From contig PDIP01000063.1 in the NCBI GenBank assembly GCA_002811645.1, forward strand, positions 4,328 through 51,157: a stretch of 46,830 nucleotides of DNA, written 5' to 3'. Position numbers and translations under genes: made by a program. The stretch comes from Corallochytrium limacisporum (lineage: Eukaryota; Opisthokonta). Below, in pieces: positions 1-9,639 of the stretch (the first letter of the stretch is position 1; every line of letters begins with the position of its first letter). The notes below the pieces were generated by a model. That model did not search any database and was not told the DNA's origin. It saw only the letters and a list, made by a program, of their open reading frames with translations.

Positions 1-247
1 CGGGATTCGAATGAATGTGATTTGAATAGATTCGGCCTAATATTATGAGACAGAGGGTGGTACTCTATTAATGCGAGAATGAATTCCCAAAGTGGTGGTG
101 GTTACTCTCATTCTTGCACTGCCGGTGACAAATGGGGAGGTGAAGGTAAAGATTCCGGCAGAAGTCAACTGAACTCTGCCGTTTGACCGTTCAGATTCGG
201 AGAAGGGGCTGTAAATGGGGTGCCTGTTAAGGTTCTATTCGGTATGT
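1..247. other. Left edge, downstream of the first gene
   Basis: Short AT-rich stretch that probably holds the 3' untranslated region of the glycosyltransferase gene that ends here on the minus strand. No ORF, RNA gene or repeat is recognisable. Confidence 0.5.
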
Positions 248-1786
248 TCAAGTCACTGGCATCGCCTTTATCGTCTTGTGCACCTTTGGATGAAACTCTG
301 CCAATTTCATGGCTTTTGACGACTCTGCGTTAATATATACAGTATCTTCTCTGGCGAGTTCTACATCACTAATGTGTGACACTTGAGACACCCACGTTTC
401 CGCGTATGCTTTGTATGCAGGCCACTGGTCCCACCCTTCATTGAGATATGTGACGTCTATCAAACCGACGACCTGGCTGTCAGGGGAGAACTTTCGTCCA
501 AATAGAGCTGGGGTTGTTGAAAGATAGTCACGGACGGTATCTCCATGGATGCCATCATCCAGGACATAGGGGTGGAGACCACCATCTAAGCCCTGGAAGC
601 GCCATATAATCAAGCGCAGAGCTCGCGAGGCTGAAATAAAAAGGGGACGTAACCAAGTAGTGCCCTTGTGGACCGCGGTTACGTGTGAGATTTCGCCTCT
701 GTCAGGTGTGCCCGCCCTTGCCCAGTGCTCTTTACGACTTTCTAGCTTCTGTGCGATGACCTCTTGAATCTCCGATTGCACTAGTCCCGGTATCGATGAC
801 CAAAAGTGTTCATCACTGTACAGGGTGTGCGCCAGTGCAACGAGCAATCGACGAACCTTAGGGCTATCTACAATCCAACGGGCTAGTCTTCGGCTGACGA
901 CTACCCATTCTTCCCCTTTGCGGATATTAAAATCTCTCGGTAGGGGCCACCGCAATTCCTGTGCGCATTCATGCTTGTAACCTGCCATGTCCACTTCTGG
1001 CCGACCAGATAGGCTGGGATCAGTCATTGGATGGCACCATCGCTTCTCAGTCTCCGCCGCTTCATCGCTTTGTTCAATAATGTTGGTGTCCCGCCGGTGC
1101 CACTTTCTAAACATGGACCGCATCATGTTTTGCGACATAAGCGGGTAATCGCTGCAGCTGAGATTGATCCAGTAATCCCAACCAGGGGGTTCGTAACCCT
1201 CTGATAGAATATCTTTAGATTCTCGATACGGTTTATAGGACAAATATCGTATGGATGTCGGTCCATCTAGACTAACCTGCATGGCTTCTAGCATGTTTAA
1301 AGTCATAGTGCTGGATCCATAACCAACGACTGAAGGTTGCACAATATGTATGTTGTTGTGGCCCTGCTCCAGGTATTTTTGCTTCAGCGCCTTTGCCATG
1401 TCCGAATCCCAAGACGGAGTTCCCTGTTGAAAGTGAATGTAGTACACGTTCTCTGGATCGAACACTGCTTCGATAAGTTTAGGCAGCATGCTAGAGCGCT
1501 GGGAAGTGCACTGCACAAAGTAGGCAAACCGTGGTAATTCTTCTGGATTGGCCAGCAAACGATGATGAAAATTGCTGTTGTCCGGAAATAACCAAGGACC
1601 CAGCGACAGTTGTTTGCCCCAACCGCCGCCGTTGATCAGCGCGAAGAAAATAATCGCTATGCTGGCCAACGATAGTAACGTCGGCACATAGCGACATGAA
1701 GCATGATCTCGGACTAGTCGCCGCCGGCTGTCCATAGTGTCACGCAGTGATAAGTCTGCTTGCCTGTGCAGTGCCTCTTGGTTCAT
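248..1786 (-). CDS. GT14-type (core-2/I-branching or xylosyltransferase-like) Golgi glycosyltransferase
   Basis: A 512-residue type II membrane protein. A short basic cytosolic tail is followed by one hydrophobic anchor (about residues 33-51), then a lumenal catalytic region. The motif WINLSCSDYPL (about 205-215) corresponds to the conserved INLSGxDxPL block of the core-2/I-branching (GT14) family, and DEHFW (about 320) to the acidic late block that the family uses in catalysis. The N-terminal part of the lumenal domain (YYIHFQQG, about 115-122) resembles the family's 'xxYxIHxD' strand. GT14 enzymes add GlcNAc or xylose to O-glycans or proteoglycan cores in the Golgi; donor and acceptor here are unknown. 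The start is the first ATG; an in-frame Met at residue 18 would keep the anchor. The stop is TGA, which helps establish the standard code. Confidence 0.82.
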   Translation of the reverse strand: MNQEALHRQADLSLRDTMDSRRRLVRDHASCRYVPTLLSLASIAIIFFALINGGGWGKQLSLGPWLFPDNSNFHHRLLANPEELPRFAYFVQCTSQRSSMLPKLIEAVFDPENVYYIHFQQGTPSWDSDMAKALKQKYLEQGHNNIHIVQPSVVGYGSSTMTLNMLEAMQVSLDGPTSIRYLSYKPYRESKDILSEGYEPPGWDYWINLSCSDYPLMSQNMMRSMFRKWHRRDTNIIEQSDEAAETEKRWCHPMTDPSLSGRPEVDMAGYKHECAQELRWPLPRDFNIRKGEEWVVVSRRLARWIVDSPKVRRLLVALAHTLYSDEHFWSSIPGLVQSEIQEVIAQKLESRKEHWARAGTPDRGEISHVTAVHKGTTWLRPLFISASRALRLIIWRFQGLDGGLHPYVLDDGIHGDTVRDYLSTTPALFGRKFSPDSQVVGLIDVTYLNEGWDQWPAYKAYAETWVSQVSHISDVELAREDTVYINAESSKAMKLAEFHPKVHKTIKAMPVT

Positions 1787-2365
1787 GCGTTCGCTCCTTA
1801 AGTGATTTTCAATTCACAACATTAATCCACCCTTCCCGTTTGTAGCATTCTTAGCCACGATTTTCCTTTTGACCCCCAAACATTTACGTCAACGGAGTGG
1901 ATCCTGTCTAGTTGCGGACTCAGCGCGGTGGTGCCTGTGAACGGCACACCACAAAGCGCTCGAAGCAACTAAGCCATCCAATTCTTGTTTGTACGCACTC
2001 GCACCCCAGGACCCGGTCAGTGGGGAGGGGAGGCTAATGCGGTGGTGTGCTGAGACAAGGTTCGTCTCCCGGGGGTGGGGGGCTTACAGGACCATGTTGC
2101 TTTCGTAGAATGCAGACATTGGCTGCTTCTAGAGTCGCAGAAGTCTGGATATGTACGATTGGTTCAGTGTCTTCTCACAATCGGACCCCCGATCTCAACG
2201 TCAGATTGGAGCAAATAGCAAAGAAAACAAGCCAGGGCCGGTTTTGCCTCCACAACGGCGTTAAACGGCGTTAAACACACAAGGCAAAGATCTTGGTGTT
2301 AAAAATACATAGTCTAGAACTTTAGACTTTCCAGTTTATGCGTTATCCTAGAAATAAACTCATGC
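1787..2365. other. Spacer between two minus-strand genes
   Basis: Holds the promoter of the glycosyltransferase and the 3' region of the bL9m gene. A G/C-rich patch lies around 2015-2095. Small ORFs here have no recognisable similarity and no other support. Confidence 0.4.
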
Positions 2366-3388
2366 TTAGGCATTGACGCCGGCAGCCTGAAGACGGTCTG
2401 CCTCTTCCTGAACCCTACGACTCTTTGTCCGCTGGTCACGCATGTGCCATTTGATGTGCCATGGGCGCCATGGCTTGGACACTTCGATTTTAACACCCAT
2501 CCACATCGACAGGGTCTCATTCTTCTCCTCGTCGTGGCCAACAGTAAGCTTGACCTCGTACTCTCCTTTCTCAGTTATGCCGGTCTGGCTAAGATTCATG
2601 ATAGTTTTGGACGATTCTGCCGCGGCGTCCACGCTCCGTGAAGCAGCTTTGACTTTCTGGCCACGGCCGGCGGCCACGGTTGTGCCACCCATCCGCGCCT
2701 CAGTTGCTTTAGTAGCCAAATCCTTGACTCTCACCTGGTCAAAATGCACAAAGTGATCCGGTACGTACATTCGGAATTGAGCCTGCAATTCACGCACAAA
2801 GTCAGCTGCGGTGAAACTGAACATACTCTCTTTCAGGGCGGCAGGTGGCACAACCATATGCAATGGCCTTCTCTCCAGCATCCTCATAGTCTGCTCCAAA
2901 TAAGCAGTGGAACTGTAGTTTGCGACCACTCCGGCCGTCTCATCCATAGCGTAACGGTCAATGTTGTCCGGTGTGGCGTACAAAGCCCGTCCCTGGGGAT
3001 AGAGTACGTGGCGCATGAAACCAGGCTTCACCCACACCAATTGTCCAGCAACCTTATTCTTCTTGGGCAGATCTGCGAGGAGAACCACCTGCACACCGTG
3101 ATTCTTCTTCTTCAATTTCAGATGAGCTCGCTGAAATTTCTTTAGGCTGGCGCCCTTAAACCGCATCTGCTGTGTGCCTCCAAGGCCAACCTGGTTGACC
3201 AAAGTGAGTAGACCAATATTGCCATTACTAAAGCCAGGTTTTCCTTCTGTATTCGTTCGTCCAAATACTCCGCTTTGTTGACTCACGCCAGCGCTGCAAT
3301 TCCTTAACGTGGTCAATGAGCGGAATGTTTTTGCGCTCGAGCTGTGCTTGGCCCCCAAGACTCCTCTTGTAAACAGACCCAATGTCAT
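2366..3388 (-). CDS. MRPL9: Mitochondrial large-subunit ribosomal protein bL9m
   Basis: A 340-residue protein. Residues 1 to about 90 are rich in Ser, Thr, Arg and Gly with few acidic residues, as expected for a mitochondrial presequence plus linker. From about residue 97 the sequence matches the bL9 N-terminal RNA-binding domain: VQVVLLADLPKKNKVAG, then VWVKPGFMRHVLYPQGRALY, equivalent to the bacterial block 'VxLLxDVxxLGxxGxxVxVxxGYxRNxLxPxGxA'. bL9 binds 23S-type rRNA near the L1 stalk and influences reading-frame maintenance. The C-terminal 200 residues are longer than in bacteria and rich in charged residues, as is usual in mitochondrial versions. It faces the NTA1 gene head to head across 829 bp. 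Identification rests on the L9 motif alone, which is clear. Confidence 0.88.
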   Translation of the reverse strand: MTLGLFTRGVLGAKHSSSAKTFRSLTTLRNCSAGVSQQSGVFGRTNTEGKPGFSNGNIGLLTLVNQVGLGGTQQMRFKGASLKKFQRAHLKLKKKNHGVQVVLLADLPKKNKVAGQLVWVKPGFMRHVLYPQGRALYATPDNIDRYAMDETAGVVANYSSTAYLEQTMRMLERRPLHMVVPPAALKESMFSFTAADFVRELQAQFRMYVPDHFVHFDQVRVKDLATKATEARMGGTTVAAGRGQKVKAASRSVDAAAESSKTIMNLSQTGITEKGEYEVKLTVGHDEEKNETLSMWMGVKIEVSKPWRPWHIKWHMRDQRTKSRRVQEEADRLQAAGVNA

Positions 3389-4217
3389 AATTTTACGATG
3401 GTAGCAAATAGGGTTAGTCTACATAATCTGTTAACAAACACATATTACAGTGTGATCCTCTTCGCAACTACGCGCTTGTCTTTTTGACTTGGTTGCAATA
3501 TGTATAAACTGTGATGCACTGTGTACAACCTTTAATACCAGCTCCAAGTAGAACAAGATCATTGGAAATGAACACAAACCCCTCTCTGCTAGATCTGTGG
3601 CTTGAGATAATCCAATATTGCTCACAGCAACAACGAATAAGTGAGACCAATTTACCACCAGTCCACGGTATCCCTTCTCCCAACGCGCTGTGGGGAACGG
3701 CGACCGGAGCACCCTGCAGGGGACCCACATGCACCACCAGTGGTAGTGGGCTCTCAGAACGGGAGTCCCTTTTTTGCTGGCACAACCCCTACCCATAGCC
3801 CAGTCCGGAATTCGAGACCAAGGCAAGGTCCGAACGGTTGGGTCCCCGGGCAGTGGGCTCTATGAGTGCAGGCGGGGGCAAAAAAATAAGGCAGCGTCGC
3901 CGTTAGAGGAAAGTGGCTGTTGTAGCGTCTCTCTTTCTACTTTCGTTTAGCATTTGGTTGTCTTCTTCAATCAAAGATCTTGGATTGGCAGACACATCCC
4001 ATGTTCGTATTTCAATATGCGTGCTCTGTCCTTTCTACAAGGAAAATCTGATCAGAAACTTCGCCAGATGCTAAGAGTCTGAACATGGTTATCACGGTCG
4101 GCCAAAGGAATGGATAGCATGCAGTAGAGAAAGCAGACCATAGAGCATGTGAAGTGCAGGAAACTACATCAAACTTAGGTCATAGTCGCCCACAGGGCCA
4201 ATAAAGAAGAAGGAGTC
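3389..4217. promoter_or_regulatory. Divergent intergenic region, bL9m / NTA1
   Basis: Must hold both promoters. No TATA box or known element was identified with confidence. The 10-base word AGTGGGCTCT occurs twice, near 3735 and 3850. Several overlapping small ORFs exist on both strands but none resembles a protein family. Confidence 0.4.
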
Positions 4218-5306
4218 ATGGGAGAAGAAGTGGCAACTCCCCTCGTGCAGTCTGTGTCTCTTGACAGCGCAGAACTTCACGACCACATAGACCTGGGTCC
4301 CAGACAACAGACACTGCGCGTTGGTTTACTGCAGTTCTGTCCTTTCAAAGGTGAACCAGAGCGTAGTAGAGAAAAGGCTTCAAAGCATTTGAGTGGGCTT
4401 GTGAAGCACGTTATAGATCTATTGGTTTTGCCGGAAATGTCCTTTGTTGGGTACTGCTTTAGGGACCGGGAGCATGTCTTACCGTTTGCAGAGGTGGCGG
4501 AATCCAAGAGCCCAACGATCACTTGGGCAATCAGTACGGCAAAATCCCTAAAGTGTACAGTACTGGCCGGCTTCCCGCGCAGAGATCCTGCGACGGATAA
4601 TCTCTACAATAGCGCTGTCCTGGCCAGACCTACAGGTCAATTTGAGACCTATGACAAGCACTTTTTGTACGACACAGATGAGACTTGGGCCACACCGGGA
4701 GCAGGCTTTCGGACGTTGAGTGTTGAACTTTACGGAGAGACGGACTTCGAAGAAATCGAAAAAGACGGTGGTGAAACGACCGCGTCTCAACAGAACGGCA
4801 TAAGAGTCAGAGACATTTGTACCATCGGACTGGGCATTTGTATGGACATTAACCCAGAAAAGTTCAAAACTCCCTTTAGTACTTTTGAGTTTGCAAATTT
4901 TCACAAAGACAGTGGCGCCGAAGTGATTGTAGTAATGTGTGCTTGGGTGGACCATGTTGCCAAGAACCAATCTCTCGAGAGTGATACGTGCCCAGTGATG
5001 CAGGAGGCTGGAGCTCGGGAACTCAGGCGATCGCCAAAAACTCGCCGCGGCAGGACCGCAGAGCAGGAGCATAAAGTCCTACACGACACTCACTCGTATT
5101 GGACGCTGCGCATGAAACCCTTGATGCAGAAGGAGATGGCCATGGTCGTGTGCAACCGGAACGGAGTCGACAGACCGCCGAAGACCTTCTTTGTGGGAGG
5201 CAGTGCAGCTGTGCAGTTTGGCAAAGATTTGTACCTTATCAATGCCCTTGGATGCGGTGATGAGGGTGTGATGCTGGCCCACTGTCACTATGAGAAGGCC
5301 AAGTGA
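4218..5306 (+). CDS. NTA1: Protein N-terminal asparagine/glutamine amidohydrolase (NTA1-type, nitrilase fold)
   Basis: A 362-residue carbon-nitrogen hydrolase with the full catalytic triad: Glu73 in LPEMSFVGYCF, Lys147 in YDKHFLYDTDETW, and Cys208 in GLGICMDINPEKF. The flanking residues (LYxTDExW after the Lys, GICMDxNP around the Cys, FEFA about 15 residues later) are those of yeast Nta1 rather than of ordinary nitrilases, omega-amidases or NAD synthetase domains. Nta1 deamidates N-terminal Asn and Gln of proteins to Asp and Glu, which are then arginylated and degraded by the Arg/N-degron pathway. No clear targeting peptide is seen, although the first 30 residues are an extension. The gene ends 81 bp from the stop of the convergent SEC12 gene, so the 3' ends of the two transcripts probably overlap. 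Confidence 0.85.
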   Translation: MGEEVATPLVQSVSLDSAELHDHIDLGPRQQTLRVGLLQFCPFKGEPERSREKASKHLSGLVKHVIDLLVLPEMSFVGYCFRDREHVLPFAEVAESKSPTITWAISTAKSLKCTVLAGFPRRDPATDNLYNSAVLARPTGQFETYDKHFLYDTDETWATPGAGFRTLSVELYGETDFEEIEKDGGETTASQQNGIRVRDICTIGLGICMDINPEKFKTPFSTFEFANFHKDSGAEVIVVMCAWVDHVAKNQSLESDTCPVMQEAGARELRRSPKTRRGRTAEQEHKVLHDTHSYWTLRMKPLMQKEMAMVVCNRNGVDRPPKTFFVGGSAAVQFGKDLYLINALGCGDEGVMLAHCHYEKAK

Positions 5307-5387
5307 AGAAGCCCAGACAAGAGTAATTGATGGTTTTGCCCCTATGGACACTCAATACAAGTCGTCGTCTATAGCAAAGGGTTGTAA

Positions 5388-6596
5388 TTAAACCATGACC
5401 ATCACTGCCGCAGTAAGGATGACAATGAACACTAAAACGAGGATGAAATAAAGGGTGACTGATGATCCCTGAATCTCCGTAAGCAGTGAGTAACGGATGT
5501 TCTTATCAATTGTGGCACTAAGAATACCCTGGTTGGGTAGATCGAAGCTCATGCCAGTGATAAAGATATCGTGCACTCCACTAATCTTACCAAGGTAGGC
5601 GAAGTTTGTTACATCGATAAAGCCAATATCACCAGTCGCATAAGCCACCGCTGCCAGTTTGTAGTCACTGCTCACGCCATATACCGTAATGGGCTCTTGC
5701 TCAAGCTTCAGCGTCGCAACCCGTTTGTTGGTCGCCCTACTCCACAAGCACGCGTAGGACGGTAGCTTCTGTTTGGTGGAATGAATGGTCATCACGCCCA
5801 ATCGCTTGCGCAGCTCCTTTGGGTCGTTGGCTCGCACATTCCCACCAATCACGTAGGCAGCACCCTTGATTTCATAACTCTTTGCCTTCGTCCAACTCGG
5901 ATCGCTGAGGAACATGCCCACCTCATTTAGGACATCCGTATCCGAGCCAGTTTCTGTGCCGTATTCCCAGACCTTGGCACTACCATCTGTGCATCCAGTG
6001 AGCAGTTCATGACCGCGGCCGGACAGCGGTGGTACAGGACAGACCGCACAGTCATTGATCTCCTTAGTGTGGCCGGCGCCGACTGCCAACTGCGCAAGGG
6101 ACTCTGTTTGCAAAAGAATAACATCACCGTTGGACACACCTGCCAGAATAACGTTGCCATCCTTGCTCAGAGCTACCTTCATAATGTAGTCGTCCTCATC
6201 ATCGCCAGACACGACCATCTTCCGCATCATTTCTTGCAGATGACACTCATTGTTCTCCAAGAACCCTGCAAACACACCGACAAATTTGTCCATACCACAA
6301 ACCAATGTTAATTTGTTAGAATTCAGGTCATAATTACATGAAATGCAGCCAATAGCTTCACTGCCAACATTGACCGAGGTCAATGAATTGGCGCCGGTGA
6401 TGCCAGCACCCTTAGCGCGGTTCATTTCCAGGCGCAGAACTTCAAATTGGTTAGGGATACCTGATTTCGCCGCACCACCGCCACCGGCCACCACCAAGTA
6501 CTGGCCAGCCAGTAGGTCTGTGGCATAAATTGGGCACTTGCCCGTGTGGATTTGTCGAATGGGTGCCAATTGGGCCATTCTATTTTTAGTATCCAA
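5388..6596 (-). CDS. SEC12: SEC12/PREB-type guanine nucleotide exchange factor for Sar1
   Basis: A 402-residue WD40 protein with a single C-terminal membrane anchor (about 378-400, TLYFILVLVFIVILTA), the usual layout of Sec12/PREB in the endoplasmic reticulum. Near the N terminus, YLVVAGGGGAAKSGIPN (about 33-49) is the signature first-blade K-loop of the family, which contacts Sar1 and its bound potassium ion. Repeats recognisable downstream include LLTGCTDGSAKVWEYG (about 200) and ILSATIDKNIRYSLL (about 360). Sec12 loads Sar1 with GTP and so starts COPII coat assembly. The length is close to mammalian PREB (about 417) and lacks the long lumenal tail of yeast Sec12. The anchor is followed by only a few lumenal residues. 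Confidence 0.88.
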   Translation of the reverse strand: MDTKNRMAQLAPIRQIHTGKCPIYATDLLAGQYLVVAGGGGAAKSGIPNQFEVLRLEMNRAKGAGITGANSLTSVNVGSEAIGCISCNYDLNSNKLTLVCGMDKFVGVFAGFLENNECHLQEMMRKMVVSGDDEDDYIMKVALSKDGNVILAGVSNGDVILLQTESLAQLAVGAGHTKEINDCAVCPVPPLSGRGHELLTGCTDGSAKVWEYGTETGSDTDVLNEVGMFLSDPSWTKAKSYEIKGAAYVIGGNVRANDPKELRKRLGVMTIHSTKQKLPSYACLWSRATNKRVATLKLEQEPITVYGVSSDYKLAAVAYATGDIGFIDVTNFAYLGKISGVHDIFITGMSFDLPNQGILSATIDKNIRYSLLTEIQGSSVTLYFILVLVFIVILTAAVMVMV

Positions 6597-7076
6597 AAGA
6601 AATCCTCGCTAACCTATGTGATTCTACTCCACTGTACTCGTTGTGTTCGGGCTCATTGCATGCGTCACGCATAAATGGTTTGCATTGTGATCTCGGTCTA
6701 CTTCCGAATAGAACTGTAATTCTTCGTCTGAAAATCGTTTCCATTAGAATACTATATAATTGGAAGCAGTAAGCCACCAAATACCACAACATTGACAAAA
6801 ACTAAATTACCTGGAAATAATGCTCCACTGAACACCAATGCCAAGGTGCGGTCAGAGCCCTGGCGGTTGCTGGTGGCTGTGCGGCTAGTAACCTCTCGGC
6901 TAAACCGGGACCCAGGAGAAGAAAGGGGAGGGGGGGGGGGGGCGAAATCTGAAGCAGTGGCCAGAAGTCACAGATCAGGGGAGGTCGTAAGTATTCCCGG
7001 AAATCCTGTTTACGGTCAAAAATGGGCGTATGAGTTTATATCGACAAAGGTGTTTACAAGGAACATTTTGGAGAGC
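6597..7076. other. Spacer between SEC12 and the fibro-slime gene
   Basis: Contains the SEC12 promoter on the side near 6597 and a G-rich island near 6920-6942. A plus-strand ORF of 115 codons runs through the poly-G tract and encodes low-complexity sequence; it is not believed to be a gene. Confidence 0.4.
6930..6942. repeat. Poly-G tract, 13 G
   Basis: An uninterrupted run of 13 G preceded by GAAAGGGGA, in the spacer upstream of SEC12. One of seven C/G runs of nine or more in this window, all intergenic. Confidence 0.9.
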
Positions 7077-8270
7077 TTAGACTGTAGCCACTATCTGAAC
7101 GCCGGTAGTGGCAAGACCCCCATATGGACCCGAGGATGACGTTTGGCACCACAGGTAGTATGTGCCAGCCTGCTTGACCTCCACTGGGACTGTGACCCGA
7201 CGAGTATACGTGGTGAAGCAACCATCACAATCTGTACATCCAGACCATACCGGGTTGGTAATGTCAGCTTCAACTACTGCGGTACCCACAGCAGCGTCAG
7301 AGATGTTGTCAGTCGTGGTAGCAAAGCAATTCACGTCGACATCGTCATCGGGTACTCCACTGATCTCCAGAACGTAGTTGTACGTGGTGCCTGCGGAGAG
7401 ATTGACGGGCTGTGTGGCCAGCGGAGTGTCTATGTAGTTGAAACTGGTTTCTGACTCTCCTTGGAAGGCCAAGGTGGTGGTGAGGTAGAAATTTGACGAC
7501 GTCGTGTGGCGTTCCGCGTGAAACATGTCGAACTGATACGTTTCGCCCACCACTAGATTGTCCTTGAACCATTGGTCAAGTGAAACGGAAGAGCATCCAA
7601 AGGGAAGGTTGGGGCTAGGAGAGTCTGGCCCAAGCTTTACCGTGCGGCATTTTGCAGAGTGCAAACCACCAATATCAATAAGAAGATGCTTGTTCACGAA
7701 TACCCAGACGTCATCATCACCTCTGAATGAGAAGGTTTCATCTCCCTGGAAGGTGAAAGAAGTACTGATCTGTGAAGTGAAGCAGTAGTTGTGATTAAAT
7801 CGAGTGTTGTGATCATCGAATCCGCGTCCGTCCATGGGGAAGAATCCACCACGACTACCTAATGGTGCGGAATTAAAAGTGTATTGCCCGGTGGCACGGT
7901 CCAGAGTGAGTTCAATGGTATCCTCGATGCGTTTGTTGCCCAATGTGCCGTAGACATTGTGATCCACATCATGGTACCACGACCACCAGCTCTCGGCAGT
8001 GTGTACATTTCTTTTCCTGTCTGGAATCGTCACAATTGTGGGCGTGCCATCGGCCCCGAGAGTATCTTCCACCATGCCAGTCAGGAGGCCCCCTGAACTA
8101 TCACAGTCCAGATGACGGATATTGTTATCTTTGTTTCTACTGTAGTCATATCCTGACATGAGATCTCTGTAGATCACCTTTAGCTTGACCGTTTCAGGTT
8201 GATCACAGCTTTGGCCGACGACCGTGCCGGCAAGCAGCAGCCAGAAAAGGCCTGCGGAGTTTGGAAACAT
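7077..8270 (-). CDS. Secreted protein with a fibro-slime (PA14-like) domain
   Basis: A 397-residue protein with a clear signal peptide (hydrophobic residues 7-18, cleavage probably after VVGQ at 20). The middle carries the fibro-slime domain: a WWSWYHDV block (about 95-102), then FSFRGDDDVWVFVNKHLLID (about 180-199) and IGGLHS (200-205), which together form the carbohydrate/calcium-binding signature shared with Dictyostelium PSI-type prespore proteins and many bacterial and protist surface proteins. The C-terminal 120 residues form a second probable beta-sandwich with a Cys-rich patch, CTDCDGC (about 350-356). There is no membrane anchor or obvious GPI signal, so the product is probably released or held in the cell wall or matrix. 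Function in this organism is not known; adhesion, wall building or signalling are all possible. Confidence 0.82.
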   Translation of the reverse strand: MFPNSAGLFWLLLAGTVVGQSCDQPETVKLKVIYRDLMSGYDYSRNKDNNIRHLDCDSSGGLLTGMVEDTLGADGTPTIVTIPDRKRNVHTAESWWSWYHDVDHNVYGTLGNKRIEDTIELTLDRATGQYTFNSAPLGSRGGFFPMDGRGFDDHNTRFNHNYCFTSQISTSFTFQGDETFSFRGDDDVWVFVNKHLLIDIGGLHSAKCRTVKLGPDSPSPNLPFGCSSVSLDQWFKDNLVVGETYQFDMFHAERHTTSSNFYLTTTLAFQGESETSFNYIDTPLATQPVNLSAGTTYNYVLEISGVPDDDVDVNCFATTTDNISDAAVGTAVVEADITNPVWSGCTDCDGCFTTYTRRVTVPVEVKQAGTYYLWCQTSSSGPYGGLATTGVQIVATV

Positions 8271-8707
8271 CTTACTATGATGAATGCCCTTCTCAATTGT
8301 TCAAGTCAATAGCATTCTTTGGGTCTTCAATGTTCTTACACCATGCACACATCCCTTGTCAGTCACTGGCTGTGATTGCCCCATCGGTATTTGTCACTGA
8401 TCCCTTTCCCCCTTTCCAAGTACCTGAATGAAATGTTTACTTGCACATACATACGTACAAAATATTGACACTGCTTACCATCCAATAACTCATGTTCAGT
8501 TCCGCTACAAGTTCAGTATTTTCACAAAATTTCCGACTTTGTAGAACCCTGCTGCGCCACAGATCCCCCTTATTCCCCGGTTCCTCGCTTCGTTCCGTGT
8601 ACCGCCGGGCCCTTGCTCCCTGTGTGGTGGGTACCACGGTGGTACCAAACCTTGGCTTCTTCTCGACCCGTACCCTCCTACCCACCCCGCGCTGATTTGG
8701 TCCCTTT

Positions 8708-8728
8708 CCCCCCCCCCGCGGGGGGGGG
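8708..8728. repeat. C-run/G-run palindrome
   Basis: Ten C, then GC, then nine G. Positions 8709-8728 form a perfect 20-bp palindrome centred on CGCG. It could extrude as a cruciform or form G-quadruplex or i-motif structures on either strand. Confidence 0.9.
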
Positions 8729-9073
8729 CCACCCTCCCCTTCCCGAAACCAACCGCCAGGCAGTCAGCCCCTTCTGCTCGCACTCCCGCGGGGCCGCTTC
8801 ACTCACAAGACCCAAGCACCGAAGCAGTTCGCCAGCCAGCGCTGGGTGCGGGAAGGGTGGGACTCCATCGCAACCGCGCATCGGGCGAGACCTGGGTCAA
8901 AAAATGAGGCCTGACCACCTGTGGCATTCCCGCCGTTTTCTCTAATACTTTCAGTACTGAATTTTCTGATCTTCAAAACGGCTTTTCAGCCATAAGTTCC
9001 TAACGACGCCAATTATCTGATCTGAAAGAAATTTTTGTTGATGACCTCACAAGAAAAAAATCGAGGTTCTGGC

Positions 9074-9109
9074 TACCGGACGGATTTGCGAAAAAATGGG
9101 CGTCCGGTA
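9074..9109. repeat. Perfect 9-bp inverted repeat (hairpin)
   Basis: TACCGGACG at 9074-9082 is repeated in inverted form as CGTCCGGTA at 9101-9109, with an 18-nt loop containing an A6 run. No T-run follows, and no function is assigned. Confidence 0.8.
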
Positions 9110-9639
9110 CTGAAGGTACGGAGGCAACCGAGGAGAAGCAACCACGCACGCTTGATCGGGGGTGCGGGGCACAAACAGCAGACAGAGCATTTTCTCTTAG
9201 TCACTGAGCTAATGAGAAATGATACAATACTTCTCCCCCCCTCCCCAACCCCCAAACCCCGCCTAATTTCACTTCCTCACTCTAACCTTGATGCACCCGT
9301 TGCCGTGGGTCGGGTGGTTTTTCTCCCAAGCCCAGCAAAAGAACAGAAATTAAGGAGTTGAGGAATGCGGGGTGGAATTCTGGACGGTGTGGGTGGTGAG
9401 CGTTCTTTGACGTGTTCGTCACCGCCACCAAATAACACGCAGAGTGAACTGGCGTCAACCGGCTAAACATTGTTGTAAGAGATATGTAGATATGTCTCGC
9501 GTTTCGCTACTTTGTGCTTTCGAATCATCTTCCGATGGGTGGACCAGATTGTCAGTATTCCTCAAGATTCCCGTCCTCAATACGCAGTCCGCGCGATATC
9601 TATTTATACTGACACCGTGTAAACTGGTTTATTTTCTTG

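Larger units (their letters stand above)
8271..9639. other. Spacer of 1.4 kb, no gene recognised
   Basis: Holds the fibro-slime gene promoter near 8271. The middle (8570-9360) is a patchwork of G/C-rich and homopolymeric sequence with a 20-bp C/G palindrome and a 9-bp-stem hairpin (listed separately). ORFs here are short, low in complexity and unlike known proteins. Confidence 0.4.

Noticed and set aside
6792-7139. 115-codon plus-strand frame between SEC12 and the fibro-slime gene
   Set aside because: Contains a Gly run from the poly-G tract, overlaps the end of a certain gene, and has no similarity.
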